From: Hedera helix
Lineage: Eukaryota; Streptophyta; Magnoliopsida; Apiales; Araliaceae
Assembly (NCBI GenBank): GCA_947179155.2
Contig: OX359267.1
Coordinates: 39,944,292-40,008,291, forward strand
Length of the DNA stretch: 64,000 bases
Direction: 5' to 3'
Shown: positions 10,964 through 22,351 of the stretch, one piece after another
How positions within the stretch are numbered: the stretch's first letter is position 1
Layout: each line of letters starts with the position of its first letter
Translations under genes and position numbers: made by a program
The notes under the pieces: generated by a model
Seen by the model: only the letters and a program-made list of their open reading frames with translations
What the model was told of the DNA's origin: nothing
Database searches by the model: none

Positions 10964-13514
10964 GTTTTCAACAAACACAAGGGATGCCTGGTCTGCGGCC
11001 AGTTACTCCTGCTGCTGGAGGGAAGCCACCAAGACCAGTTCCAGTTACACAGCCTGATGAAGAAAGTGTGCAGCGCAGTCAGCAAAAACCTAGAGTTCCA
11101 GTATTGGAGAAGCATCTTGTGGACCAACTTAGTACAGAGGAGCAGAATTCACTGAACTCAAAGTTCAAAGAGTTGACAGAGGCAGATAAAAAGGTTGTTT
11201 CCGGTTTAGTTATCAGTTATCATTATCATCTGTTTTTCAAATTATGCATTCAAGTTTTAGGATTCTTGTTGGATGGTGATATGCATGTTAGTAAGTGTAG
11301 GAGAGGACACTGATAATTAAAGGTTTTTTATCCTCTGCAACTCTAACCAGTAACCATTGAAGTGAAAATACCAATCTGTAAGTTGATATCAAGAAACTAG
11401 AATAACATTATGACAACAATGCTAAACTCTAGGAAGTAGGAAGCCAACATATATGGTTTCAAATTGAAAGTCAAACCAAGTTTGTGATAGGCTTGCATAT
11501 TATTCGTAATGTGCATTCCATCGACTACTGAACAGTTTTGATGTTTCTCTTAATGTATACTGATTTTATGTTGGTTCACCCCCTTTTTTCGATTTTCGAA
11601 TATACTATACTTATCAAAATAACAAATAAACAACTGATATTAATAAACTATAATATACATAGCTCCTATTTTGTCTTTAATCTGGATTTCATCCATCCTG
11701 TTTGATCTTTTTCTAATAGAACATAAGCTTTTCTTATGAAATCTTATTCTCTGTATATAAAAAAATGAGTTAAGAGATATTGACTCTACAGTCTCTATTG
11801 CAAGTGAGATCACAAAGTCAATGATTAAATTTGTTGACTAAGGTAAAAGTTTTGGGTTCATTACCATTACATTGAGTTAATATTGTTACATGATCTTTAA
11901 TTCCTCACTTATTGAAATGCACATGATGGGAAAATATATCTATCTGACCTCTTCTTTCTTCTTGCATGTACAGGTATCTGAACCGGAAAAGGAGATGTTG
12001 GATTCTAAAGAGAAAATTGGTTTTTATCGTACCAAGATGCAGGAACTTGTGAGTATCCACTTTTTCCTGAAGTAATTTATTTTTGTGTATTACTAAGTAC
12101 CAACAATTTCAGGGAAGCTAAATAAGTAAAATTCTATTACTTTTGGATGCAGTTCAGCATTGAACAATGTTAAAGTTGTTTACTATTTCATTAAGTAGTT
12201 GGATGGCTCTAGCCTTGTTATAAGATTTGATTATCTGAACATGTCGGTTATAAACGGAGGGAGTATCAAACATATCTATAATATTAGTTTCATATCCAAA
12301 AATCAACATTTGCATGGTTACACATATCTTACTACTGACATAACCTGGTAATTATTGCTTGTTATGGTCCTCAGTAACTGTTGTATGATATTAGATTTTC
12401 ATTTTTGCAAAATGTATTTCTTTAGTGATGTGTTGTGGTTGTGTAGTGTCCTCCACGTATGGTGTCCTTCTGTTTGTCGATTGTATGATGTACTGTGTTG
12501 GCTTGTCAATATCTTGTCGTATATATAAACCCCCGCCCGTGTTTGTTAATTGAAGAGAAATCTCCTATAAATATGAACCGATTAAACCTGTATGAAACTC
12601 AACACATGAATAACAGATGGAGGAATGTAATAGAAAAATCCTATTTTCTAAAAGTACATAACCTAATTTGTTGTTTCTGAAATTGGAGGTAGTAGATTGA
12701 ATTATTTAAGTAGTTTGTCCTATTGGCATGTAACTTCTGCTTTGATTGGTTTAAACTTCTGCTTTTGCAGGCTACCAATAATGAGAGGCACAGTGAAGCT
12801 TCATTATTTGGTCCAGATAGCTGGGGTCTAAACCCTAAAAGAACAGAGTCCGCACACACAGATAACGTGTTCCCAAAGAAGAGCACCTACGCTGTTGTAG
12901 ATTCTGTTCCAAGCACCCCTATGTCCAGTTATGGCACCTCACCCCATGTAGATAACATGTTCCAGAAGAAGAGTCCATTTGCTTTTGCGGATTCTGTTCC
13001 GAGCACCCCCATTTCTAGTTATGGTACCTCACTCTATGCAGATAACATGTTCCAAAAGAAGAGTCCATTTGGCTTTGATGATTCTGTGCCAAGCACTCCC
13101 ATGCACAATTCTGGCAACTCCCCTCAAAGATTTAGTGAAGGGTCAGAAGATAACTCTTTTGACAACCTCTCGAGATTTGATTCCTTTAACATGCGGGACA
13201 GTGGACTCTTTCCTTTGCGCGAGTTCTCAAGGTTTGATTATGTGAGCAGCACTAGAGACTTTGATAATGATAATGGTTTCTTCCCACCACAGGAATCTCT
13301 AGCAAGATTTGATTCCTTTCGAAGCACTGCAGGCACTGATTATAATCCGGTCTTTCCGCCTCGTGACTCCTTTGCAAGGTTTGATTCCATGCACAGCACT
13401 AGAGACTCTGATTATGGTCAAGGTTTCCGGTCTTTCGAAGACACAGATCCATTTGGGTCGAATGATCCATTTAAGACATCAAGGAGGGATTCTGATAGTT
13501 GGAAAGCTTTTTAA
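10964..13514 (+). pseudogene. truncated EH1/Pan1-like gene (TPLATE-complex subunit), EH domains missing
   Basis: Intact plant EH1/Pan1 proteins carry two EH domains, a proline-rich linker, a coiled coil and an acidic FDSF/DPFG tail, and serve the TPLATE endocytic complex at the plasma membrane. Here three segments survive: 10964-11193 (QQTQGMPGLRP linker to LTEADKK), 11974-12048 (SEPEKEMLDSKEKIGFYRTK, coiled-coil start) and 12771-13514 (tail ending DSDSWKAF). All junctions are GT-AG and phase 0, so ATG 10984 could give a 342-aa product. The EH-domain exons and the rest of the coiled-coil exon series, expected between 12048 and 12771, are absent. A copia LTR lies immediately upstream. I read it as a decaying transposed or partial copy, though expression of a short protein cannot be excluded. 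Confidence 0.75.
12861..13130 (+). repeat. three 90-bp in-frame tandem repeats in the EH1-like tail
   Basis: Units 12861-12950, 12951-13040 and 13041-13130 each encode 30 residues on the pattern DN(V/M)F(P/Q)KKS..(A/F)..DSVPSTP. The units differ at several positions but keep length and frame. A looser FDS..FPPR..ARFDS repeat follows to about 13420. Expansion without frameshift suggests that it happened while the frame was under selection, or recently. Confidence 0.9.
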
Positions 13515-14311
13515 AATCATCGTCTTAATTCATATGCACTCTCTTGCCCGTGTTGCTAGGTTTGCCAGTATAGGTATATTGTATTAGTGTTCTTTTATTT
13601 GATATTGAAATATACAACAGCTGAGATCAGGTCTTGAGGAGTGGAATCAGTCCACGTGATATAGTTTAGATATCTGTTTTTCCCCCACCGTTTTCCTTGG
13701 TCTTTTGTTAATAACTATATGAATTTTGGTGACGATTTCTAGTGCTCATTTCTTCTTTTATAGGTTTACCCCCCAGATTTGTAAAATACAGTACGATGTA
13801 ATTTATTTATTTTTAAAAAAATTAAAGTTACTGTTTGGAATCAATATTTTGCTATAGTTTTTCTGAGGAAGAGAAAAACGAAATGTTCCACTAAGCAATG
13901 CTTGTCCAGAATAAATAATCGCCCCAAATAATACTACCTCCATTCCAATAAAAATAAAGGGAAAGGAAGTCTGTCCTATATTGATTTTATAAAATCAATT
14001 TGTGAAATACTGAAATCTGAAATTTATAAAAATCCATTTACCCATCCCGCAAAACCACTCCACCCATCCCACAAAACCCCACCGTCTCAACCACAACCCT
14101 ACCGTCTCCACCTATCGTCAATGGGAAAGTGAAAAGCAGGTTCACACGCTGCCCAAGCTGTGAACGAAATTGCTCAAAATTGTAGTGATTATATCTTTGG
14201 TCCTTCACCAAAAGCCCAGAACTCCAAATACTTGATACATTAAAGAAATGAAAACCATGGACAAACCTAAGATTTTTCGAAACTTGTTTTACTCTGTCGT
14301 CTCTGAACTTG
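13515..14311. other. 3' flank of the EH1-like gene and spacer
   Basis: The first 300 bases likely include the former 3' UTR. From about 13930 there is a fragment with a CTCCATTCCAATAAAAATAA start resembling a Stowaway end, without a matching right end. No gene is supported. Confidence 0.5.
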
Positions 14312-15117
14312 GAGTACTTTCCCAAAATAGCTTAAAGTACGTCCATCTTTTTAAACTACATTTATTTTGTTCAGTTCACTTGAGTTGGTCGTTGTGTACT
14401 TTTTTCACATTGTTTACCTTGAAAAAAAAATCAATTAATTTAGCCAAAACAAATTAAAAAAATTCCCAAAGACTCCAGCGCCAATTGATTGGCGTCCAAC
14501 CAAATTGTAAAAGTATTTTTTTTGTAATTTTTTTTTAAAAAGCAAATTTAAAAATGCGTAGTAAAAAAATAGTACACATTTTATATGTATCATTTTTAAA
14601 AAATATTTTATATTTCTTTTATGTAAAAAAACACTTAATAGTACAAATTTTATTTTTTTCCAATGAATTTTTTATTTCCTACAAAAACACTTAATATCAC
14701 AAAAAAAACTCGAACCAAAGAAAATATTTTAGCACAAAAAATATGGACAAGAAAAAAAAGTAGACTAACATTGAAATATCATTACTTGATTTTACAATAA
14801 TTAAAATTAAATTTATTATAAAAATTAATGATGTACATACTTTTAGGGGTGCTCTGAAGAAAATTAATGGAGAAAAATAGAGTTGGAGCCAATTCCAAAA
14901 TAGAGTCGGAGCCCATTCCAAGGTCAATTTTATTTTTTTTATAATTTGGTTTGGCTAAATTTAATTAAGTTAAGCTTGATATTCAATTGGCGTTGAGTGA
15001 AAAAAAAGTACACAACGCCAATTCAAGTGGCGTTAGGGCAATATTATAAAAAAACTGAACGAAATGGATATAGTTTAGAAAGATGAATGTACTTTAAGCT
15101 ATTTTCGGAAAATACTC
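14312..15117. mobile_element. long inverted-repeat (foldback) element, about 806 bp
   Basis: The left arm from GAGTACTTTCCCAAAATAGC (14312) mirrors the right arm ending GCTATTTTCGGAAAATACTC (15117). Pairing continues inward through AGCTTAAAGTAC, GTTCAGTT..CAC, TTGGTCGTTGTGTACTTTTT and TTTAGCCAAA, so each arm is about 150-200 bp with gaps. A CGCCAATTGATTGGCG-like word occurs in the interior and AACGCCAATTCAAGTGGCGTT in the right arm. No transposase is encoded and no clear target duplication was found, so the superfamily is open. Confidence 0.75.
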
Positions 15118-15371
15118 TTATCAATAACAAGGAGCAGGTTACTTGTTTGACTGAATCTTTGTGTTGGTGAGAGCTGTAGAAATATTGTTCTATTACTTTC
15201 TCCATGGCTAATGGCAATTGGCCATTTCAGAAACAGCTTCTTGATAGCAAATAGTAATACTCCCCGAAAGAAAACCACAAGATCCCAAAATCTTGAAAAC
15301 AGAAAAGCCATCAAGCTTACAGTAAGCAGCTTGCCTTTTGAAGCTGCCACTGAGATGATCAAGCTCACACA

Positions 15372-16645
15372 TCAATATCGACAGAACAAATCATTATTGG
15401 TAAATGATTCTAAAGTCTCAATAATAAAATGTAGAATGTTATGCACATGAAACATATTCTTGTCTCCTAACCAAGCAGTCTGTTGACTAAGACAGAGCTA
15501 ATGAGTTCCATGATAAACAATCAGGGATAATACCCTTCTCCGCCATTTGTAATAGAAGTGTAGAAGCCTTTTGGAAGTCCCCTTTCCTACAAAGACCATC
15601 AACTAAAGGACTATAACTTCCAGAATCAGGTAAGCAACCTCTTCCAGCCATGTCTTCCAGGAGTTTTGATGCACTCCCAACTTTCCCCTGCCTACAAAGT
15701 GCGTTAATCAGAGCATTAATTAATCGCTGATGCAACAGGTAAACAAGTATGTCCAACCATCTCATTCATCAACTCGAATGCTTCTCTTGTGCAACGCACT
15801 TCACAAAACCCATGGATCATACTGACATAAACAAGAGCACTTGGGACACCCCCTTCCCCAGTCATCTGATCATAGACCCTCTTTGCATCCTCAATACTAT
15901 TCTCCTTACATAAATGTAGTATCCTAAAGCTTCTATAAACTGCTCTAGGAAACAACCTTTCCATCTTACCAAGAAATTTGAGTGCTTCATCTGTGCAGCT
16001 TTCCTTATATAGACTACATATGACACTATTATAACGACTGATATAGCCCCCAGCATCCCCCTTACTCTCCTTCATTAGTTCCAATATTTTAAATCCTTCT
16101 TTCATCCTTCCTCCTGAACAGAAACCACGGATTAATGTGTCATATGTGACAAAGCTCCAGTTGGTCCCAGCCATCTTCATTTCATTAAACATTTCAAAAG
16201 CTGAATCTAACATTCTAGACTCTCAGAACCCAGAGATCAAAATGTTGCACCTCTCTACGTTTGGCAGGCATCCTTTCCGCTCCATCTCCTTCAAAAATCG
16301 ATGCCCAACTCTCACTTTTCCTGAACTAGAAAACCCCTTAATCAGTGAGTTATAAGCCACAACATCAACAATACCTCCCTTGCTCTCCACTTTTTCTACA
16401 ACCTCCACAGCTTCCATGGCACGATCTCTACTGCAGAGAATTTCCACCACCTTAGTTAGTGTAATAACATCAGGAACAAGCCCAAGGTTGAAGCACTTCT
16501 CTAACATCACAAGAGCTTGCACTAAATTCTCTTCTCCACAATAAGTAGATATCATTATATTAAAAGTAACTTGACTGGGATCCGCCATCTCATTCATCAA
16601 GCTCCTAGCCCTCCCAACTTTCCCATGAAAGAAAGTCTCTGACAT
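15372..16645 (-). pseudogene. PPR protein pseudogene (At2g17525-like), with 5' truncation, a nonsense codon and two frameshifts
   Basis: Read on the minus strand, successive 35-residue P-class pentatricopeptide repeats are visible (VTFNIMISTYC, VAYNSLIKGFSSSGKV, VTYDTLIRGFCSGGRMKEGF, SYSPLVDGLCRKGDF). Working relatives are organellar RNA-binding proteins. Three lesions break it: a TGA at 16225-16223, where the family has Cys in GFCESRML; a 4-bp duplication in ATTAATTAAT (15715-15724) shifting the frame; and a shift near 15500 fitting a 2-bp loss, after which LCLSQQTAWLGDKNMFHVHN resumes. Upstream of 16645 the N-terminal targeting region and first repeats are missing. Confidence 0.88.
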
Positions 16646-19362
16646 ATAGTTTTGCTGAAAAAGATGGGAGGTTTTAAAGGGCTGAATATAATGCGCATGG
16701 ATGGTTTGTTGGGTTATTCAATTGAGACTTCTGTTTGCATCAGATACATCTATGCGCGTCTTTTGGTAATGAAAGAGGTAGCTTTGCGCCCAAGATGATC
16801 AGAGTGCTGTATGGTGAAATGTTTTGGTAAAGCCGGGATATATAGTACCCATAGCCCTTCTTTCCAAAATACTATAAAATTAATAATAATTTATCCCGAT
16901 TTATTTAAATTTTAAAAATAATAAAGCTCATATTAATAGTGATTGTTAAATAATTTATAGTATTTATAAAATAAAAAAATTATAATATTCTTCCACCACC
17001 TTCACGAAAAGTTTACTTCATTTTTATTGATAGTCATACAAAATGCCATCAGTATTAAACTACCAACTTACTAATTTTAAGTATAAATATCGAACAAATA
17101 CATCATTAATTTTACAAATAAGACTTTTTTTTTTAGAACGGAGAAAATATTAGTTAAACCAACCCAGCCTGTTGTGAATAAAAAGGTTTGCCAAATACTT
17201 TCCAGTTTAGTTCTACTGTTTGACACAACTGTTCTTCCACAGGTAATGTTCATTAAAAAACCATGAATTCGAAGAATCCACACACCAGTGCCATCAAGTT
17301 CATGAAGCTTACAAGTGACCAGGGTCCAGGAGCAGACCAATGGTTTTCCAACGCAAAACTCGCACACTATTTGGTCATGAAGTTTGTAAAATCTTTCAAA
17401 GAGGCTTTCACCACTGGACATACCTTCTAGCATCAACCAAATTATCAATGTGCTGACACTAAGCAATACAAGTAGACAGTCCGGCCTCAATATATTAGTT
17501 CCATAGAACCTTCATTTTACTCGGAAATCCAGGTCCAAGGACGTTTCTCTTTCGTTTAACAAGTGGGATTGAGTGTGGTGCCTCAAGTACCTCAAAGTAC
17601 TTATTCTTGTCTTCCTCCTATAATGAATGATCCCAAATAACTGTTTCAAATAATATTTATAGAAGACATTTTCCAATACGGCCTGATGGATCGACATTAC
17701 GAGGAAATGAGGAATAAGTCTTGTAATGCCTTATAATAGAGAAACTGTAGACGACAGAAGAATCCTACTAGGTTTGTTTGCTGGAACCAAAATTTTTCTC
17801 AAACGATCCTATGCCAAGTGCAAGTTTAGTTATGGCAATTAGAAGTCTCTCCAAGTATGGAGTCAAAGAACATATTCTAAACAGATTGGGCAAAATGATG
17901 AGTGAAAGTATATTCCAAATGGAAGGGCACATTGCCAAGGAAGTAGTAGTTGGAGCCCTGGTTCAAGGTGATGATGGGACCTAGATGTTGGGCTTCTCAG
18001 CTTAGTTGGGGGCAGTAAACCAGTAACTAATACAGAGAGCTGCAGAGAACATAACACTAAAGCAAGGTTTAATATTGGCATGGGGCTAGCACTGCAGAAA
18101 CTGGAAATGGACTCTGAGGTGGGATTGTATCTGATCAAGAGTGACTAGAAGACCTGCAACTCATTGGAAAAATGTTCAAGACTACAAATAACTACTCAAG
18201 GTGAGATTGGGACTGCTAACTGAGGCATATACATAGAGAATATTTGGATGCAAACTTTCTATAGAAATCCGCACATTATAGATTATAACCTGTCTATGTT
18301 TAGTAGGTTTAGTTGTTTTACACTCTCATTCTAATCCCCACCCACCCCTAAAAAGAGAGAGAACAGATTAACAGAATCCACTACAGAATTTAGCAAAATT
18401 ACATAAAATACATAGGCAAAGATATTACCTGAATACTAGAGCAACCTATTCCAGGGGAAAGAAAGAAGTAAGAACAACAGAATTGACCGTGACTTTAAAT
18501 ACAGCATGAGATTTCAAATAGTTCCATCAATACATATATCAAAAACTAAAAGGAACCAAGAAATCAAGTTTCGATAGCACAATCAACATAACATCTTGTC
18601 ATGATTTTGACAAACCACACCATCACATAACTTTGACTGAGAACTCAATTATCCTTGCTTTGACCCCTGCTGGAATCCCAAAAGCATAAGACAGATAGAC
18701 ACTTGGGATGTATGTTTCCACACAAAAGTCGTGGAGAAAACCTGAACTCACAGTGCCTAAACAGCCAGGCAATTTGTTTCATACATTATTATGGGCTGCA
18801 CCGTTTAAAGGCAACTGATCGTTTAAGTTAAATTAGCAGTTAACAAAACATTTTTCATTCACTTTGCACATTTTTATATTAGCAGGTGTAAGCTTGTTCT
18901 AGCCCTTAGAAAGGTCCCAATCCTGAAGAATGAAACTATTTGGAACATAAACATTACTAACTGAAATTCAATGGTGAGCTGGTGATATACACATTTCAGT
19001 ATGTACATTTTCCTTTTCAGTGACAATTCAAGTTATCACAGCCCAAAAAGAAAAGATAAATAAAAACAATTATGCACAGATTTTATGCATGAGATCTTAG
19101 CTACCAGCCAGATTTACAAATTTCATTAAATAACTCCCATTACACAATGAGATGAAATTCGCAGAACAGATCCACAATCCAGCAAGAAAGCCAACTGACG
19201 TGATACGCAACAGAGCAACCATCAATTTGAGCACAAATCATACATAACTTAATAAAATTTTCACAAATCAGCAAATTCCAAAAGTTTCACTAAATATAAC
19301 AAACAAGTCCTCAAATGTGCCATTAAAACATTCCTAACAAAAAATGGAACGCTAAGCATCAA
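16646..19362. other. spacer between PPR pseudogene and L11 gene, with unassigned open frames
   Basis: This stretch is less AT-rich than other spacers. A minus-strand frame at 17490-17077 (137 codons) and a plus-strand frame at 17778-17984 (68 codons, including KYGVKEHILNRLGKMMSESI) are open, but I recognise neither and see no extended splice structure. The part from about 18400 to 19362 probably includes the L11 3' UTR. A decayed gene around 17.1-18.2 kb is possible. Confidence 0.4.
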
Positions 19363-19830
19363 TCAATCCAAGTCCTTCTGAACCTTAATCCCCATCGAAT
19401 TAGCCGTACCAATAATCGATTTGCTAATAGACTCCAACGACATGTACTGGCAATACGGGTCGGAGTGTTTTACCTTTGCAATTTCGTAGATATGCTTTAG
19501 GGTTAGGGTTGAGGCGGATACGTGCCCGGGCCGGCTGCTGCCGGACTCTATGCCGGCGGCCTTCTTTAGGTACCAAGTGACCGACGGAGACTTCACAGTG
19601 AACTCGAAGGTGTTGTCCTTGAAAGCCGTGATTGTCACCGCCATTGGAGTGTCTGCCTTGTATTTCTGAGTTCTAGCATTGAAGTCCTTGCAAAAGGCCA
19701 TTAAATTCAACCTGTACTGACCTAAAGCCGGTCCGACTGGCGGGGCTGGACGCGCAGCTCCGGCTGGAACGGTGAGCCGGATCGTCGCCGCCACCGGACG
19801 GCGGGTTAGGATCTCTTTGAGGGTAGACAT
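19363..19830 (-). CDS. mitochondrial-type 50S ribosomal protein L11, 155 aa, single exon
   Basis: L11 forms part of the GTPase-associated centre of the large ribosomal subunit. Residues 1-20 hold the start MSTLKEILTRRPVAATIRLT with no long presequence. The N-terminal domain carries PAPPVGPALGQYRLNLMAFC (proline hinge and GPALG loop), and the C-terminal rRNA-binding domain carries TVKSPSVTWYLKKAAG and SLESISKSIIGTANSMGI. The length matches the short plant mitochondrial L11 rather than the chloroplast form, which has a long transit peptide. The ATG at 19830 starts the only sensible frame. GC content is higher than in the surroundings. Confidence 0.93.
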   Translation of the reverse strand: MSTLKEILTRRPVAATIRLTVPAGAARPAPPVGPALGQYRLNLMAFCKDFNARTQKYKADTPMAVTITAFKDNTFEFTVKSPSVTWYLKKAAGIESGSSRPGHVSASTLTLKHIYEIAKVKHSDPYCQYMSLESISKSIIGTANSMGIKVQKDLD

Positions 19831-22351
19831 TTTGCTAGGGAAATGGAGAGAGAATCAGAGAGCGCTCAGAACAAGAGAGGGAGGTTTCTTAGATTGGGCC
19901 TATATGTAACTGGGCCTAATACACCGCTGCGTAAGCACAACTAGCCAACAGACCTATAGCGTAATTGTAAGATACTACTAAGATCAAAGATAGTGATATT
20001 TATATTATATGATGCTTTTTTTTGGTCTCCATTATCTGCAAATATATGATGACCTTTTAATATATAAAAACAGTAATTTTAAGTTGAATGCTTGTGTTCA
20101 TATATTTAAATACTTTTCAAACTTATGTTGATTTCACTTTGAAAGCTTTTCTCTCTCATATAATGTGAATCTGAGATCTATTCATTATTTATGTAGAAAA
20201 ATTATATGAAAATATCAGTTTTTTCTCACTTTTTTCATAAGAAATGATATCTTTGTGGACAAATATGTGAAAAATTGGATTGTGACCAATATAAAAGTTT
20301 ATGCGATAAGATAGAATAAATAAAGGTGAAATTATTCTTAATTTTTACATATCTCGTGTATAAACATACGTCGAAGTAAAATTCTAATAACTTATAAAAT
20401 TAAAATATAATGAGAGAAATATTGGGAAGGTAAATATAGAACGAGAAGCACAAAGAGTATGTTTACTAAAAAACTAGATGAAAAAAGAGAGAAACGAAAT
20501 AATAAGATGAGAAATCTAGGGATGCACAATGATGGGTTTGGTCGGTAAAAAAATAATTAAATCATTTAAGTCGGTTATAAAAAATTAAAAATCAAAGTCT
20601 TTCAAATTTTTACTCTGTAATCGGTTATCGGTTAAATCGATCGGTTTAGTCGGTTATTAAAACTTAAGTATAAGAGAATAGTTTGTTATTAAAACTTAAG
20701 CATTCACGGTTAAGTTTAAAATATTGTATTCAAATTTAATTTAAAATCAAGTGTGTTTATCATTATACATGTAATGTAATTGTATAACTAATTGTCATAA
20801 CTAAATTAAATTTATTAAATCTTAAGTTTTATAACTAAAATAAATATTTATTAAAAAAATATATAAATTATATTATAATTTTAAATTATTCGGTCGATTT
20901 CGATTTTTTAAGAAGTCAAACCGAGACTGGCCGAACTAGTCTTGGTTTTTCAATTTTACAATATTTGGTTTTGTGCTTGTTGGTTTGATTTTTTTAACGG
21001 TTCAATTTAATCCGATCGATTTTTCAATTCTTTTTCGATTTCTTGTGTACCCCGGAGAAATCTACCATAATATTCAACTAAAGTAAGTGTAACTGGGAGA
21101 AATTACCTGTCTACTTAATTTCAATGAAGGTGCGTTCGTTTTTCATGGAAGTTGCAAAGTTTTTCAAAGTGAGAGACATTTCAACTGTTACATAGAAAAC
21201 AAACAGAAGTCAACAAACAAACATATATACGAGTCTAAATTCTCCAGAAAGGTAATCTAAAGAATTTGGACAACATCTTCACTCAAAGTCTTAATCCTAC
21301 AATTAAGTAAAAATAAGCAATGCCTGCTAGTAATATGATTTCTTAAAATCGCTGTTGGTATAGTTGATAAACGGTCAACTGATTTGGGGGATTTAAGTTT
21401 AATTGCATTACATTACATGCATTGTCTCGTGCTTTAGATGCGCTTATTGGCTTTCAATTTGGTGGGAAAGAGGTTTCAGTTTTTTAGACTATTTACCCCT
21501 TAAAATCGTGGTAAATTTTATGGCTCTATAAGACTATAATCGTGGTAAATTTTAACTTTTTACAGCTTGCAAACCAGCAGTTCTGTTCATTTTTTTAGAA
21601 GTGTTATTTTCATCTGAATGGACAGAATTCACAAAATAAGTTATCCAAGCCCCAAAAGAGAGTACTTAAGACTTGAAAACTATATATACTTGTATCTAAT
21701 TTATATGCACACCATACAAGTCCCTCAAGGCTAGTTGTCTTTGAGAGAATTTTTTCACCCTCAAATCCCTGAACTGGAATGACCATATACCATATATATT
21801 TCAAAGAAGAGTTGCATGCACTCTGTATTCTTCAATTTACCCTCATTTTATACTTTGTATCCCATACTTCATATATGGATACTTTACATCTCACACTTTC
21901 AACGCACTGACGCATAACATCCTTCGGCCAAAAAGTCCTACCGGAACTAGGCTGTTTTGACCCACGTGCTATCTTTTTAGGAGGTAAAATAGTTTCACCA
22001 ATAAAATTCTTGTCCCTCGAAAAGATGGCACGCGAGTCAAAACAGTCTAACTCCATCAATCCAATAAGTGATTTTTTAGCCGAAAGGTGTTGTGTGTTAA
22101 AAGTGTGGAATGCATAGTCTCTATTTATAATGTGTGGGATGCAAATTGCAAAATGAAAGTAAATTGGGGGATACAAATTACATTTAACTCTTCAAAGAAT
22201 CTACACTACAAGAAAAAAAAGAAAAGGAAATGAAAATGAAAAGATGCCCCCCTACAAAGCTGAATCCATCAATGAACTATGTAATACTTTTTGTTGCTTC
22301 ACATTAATGGGCTAATGGCCATACTGGTCTGTCTTGAGCCAATGGCCTATT
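19831..22351. other. intergenic spacer between L11 and PILS genes
   Basis: It holds the L11 5' region, a dispersed GGTCGG-rich element at 20519-21053 and otherwise AT-rich sequence. The open frames at 21610-21804 and 21832-22176 (minus) have no family resemblance I can see. The last 150 bases likely contain the PILS 3' UTR. Confidence 0.55.
20519..21053. mobile_element. MITE-like element with GGG(A)TGCACAA / GTGTACCCC ends
   Basis: The left end GGGATGCACAATGATGGG and the right end TTCTTGTGTACCCC are imperfect inverted repeats, and the interior is rich in TCGGTT / AACCGA words typical of a common plant hAT-type MITE family. A second, related copy is at 27832-28524. No coding capacity. Confidence 0.55.

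Noticed and set aside
12979..13587. Two plus-strand frames (12979-13245, 13309-13587)
   Set aside because: Out-of-frame shadows of the EH1-like last exon; their open length comes from the 90-bp repeats.
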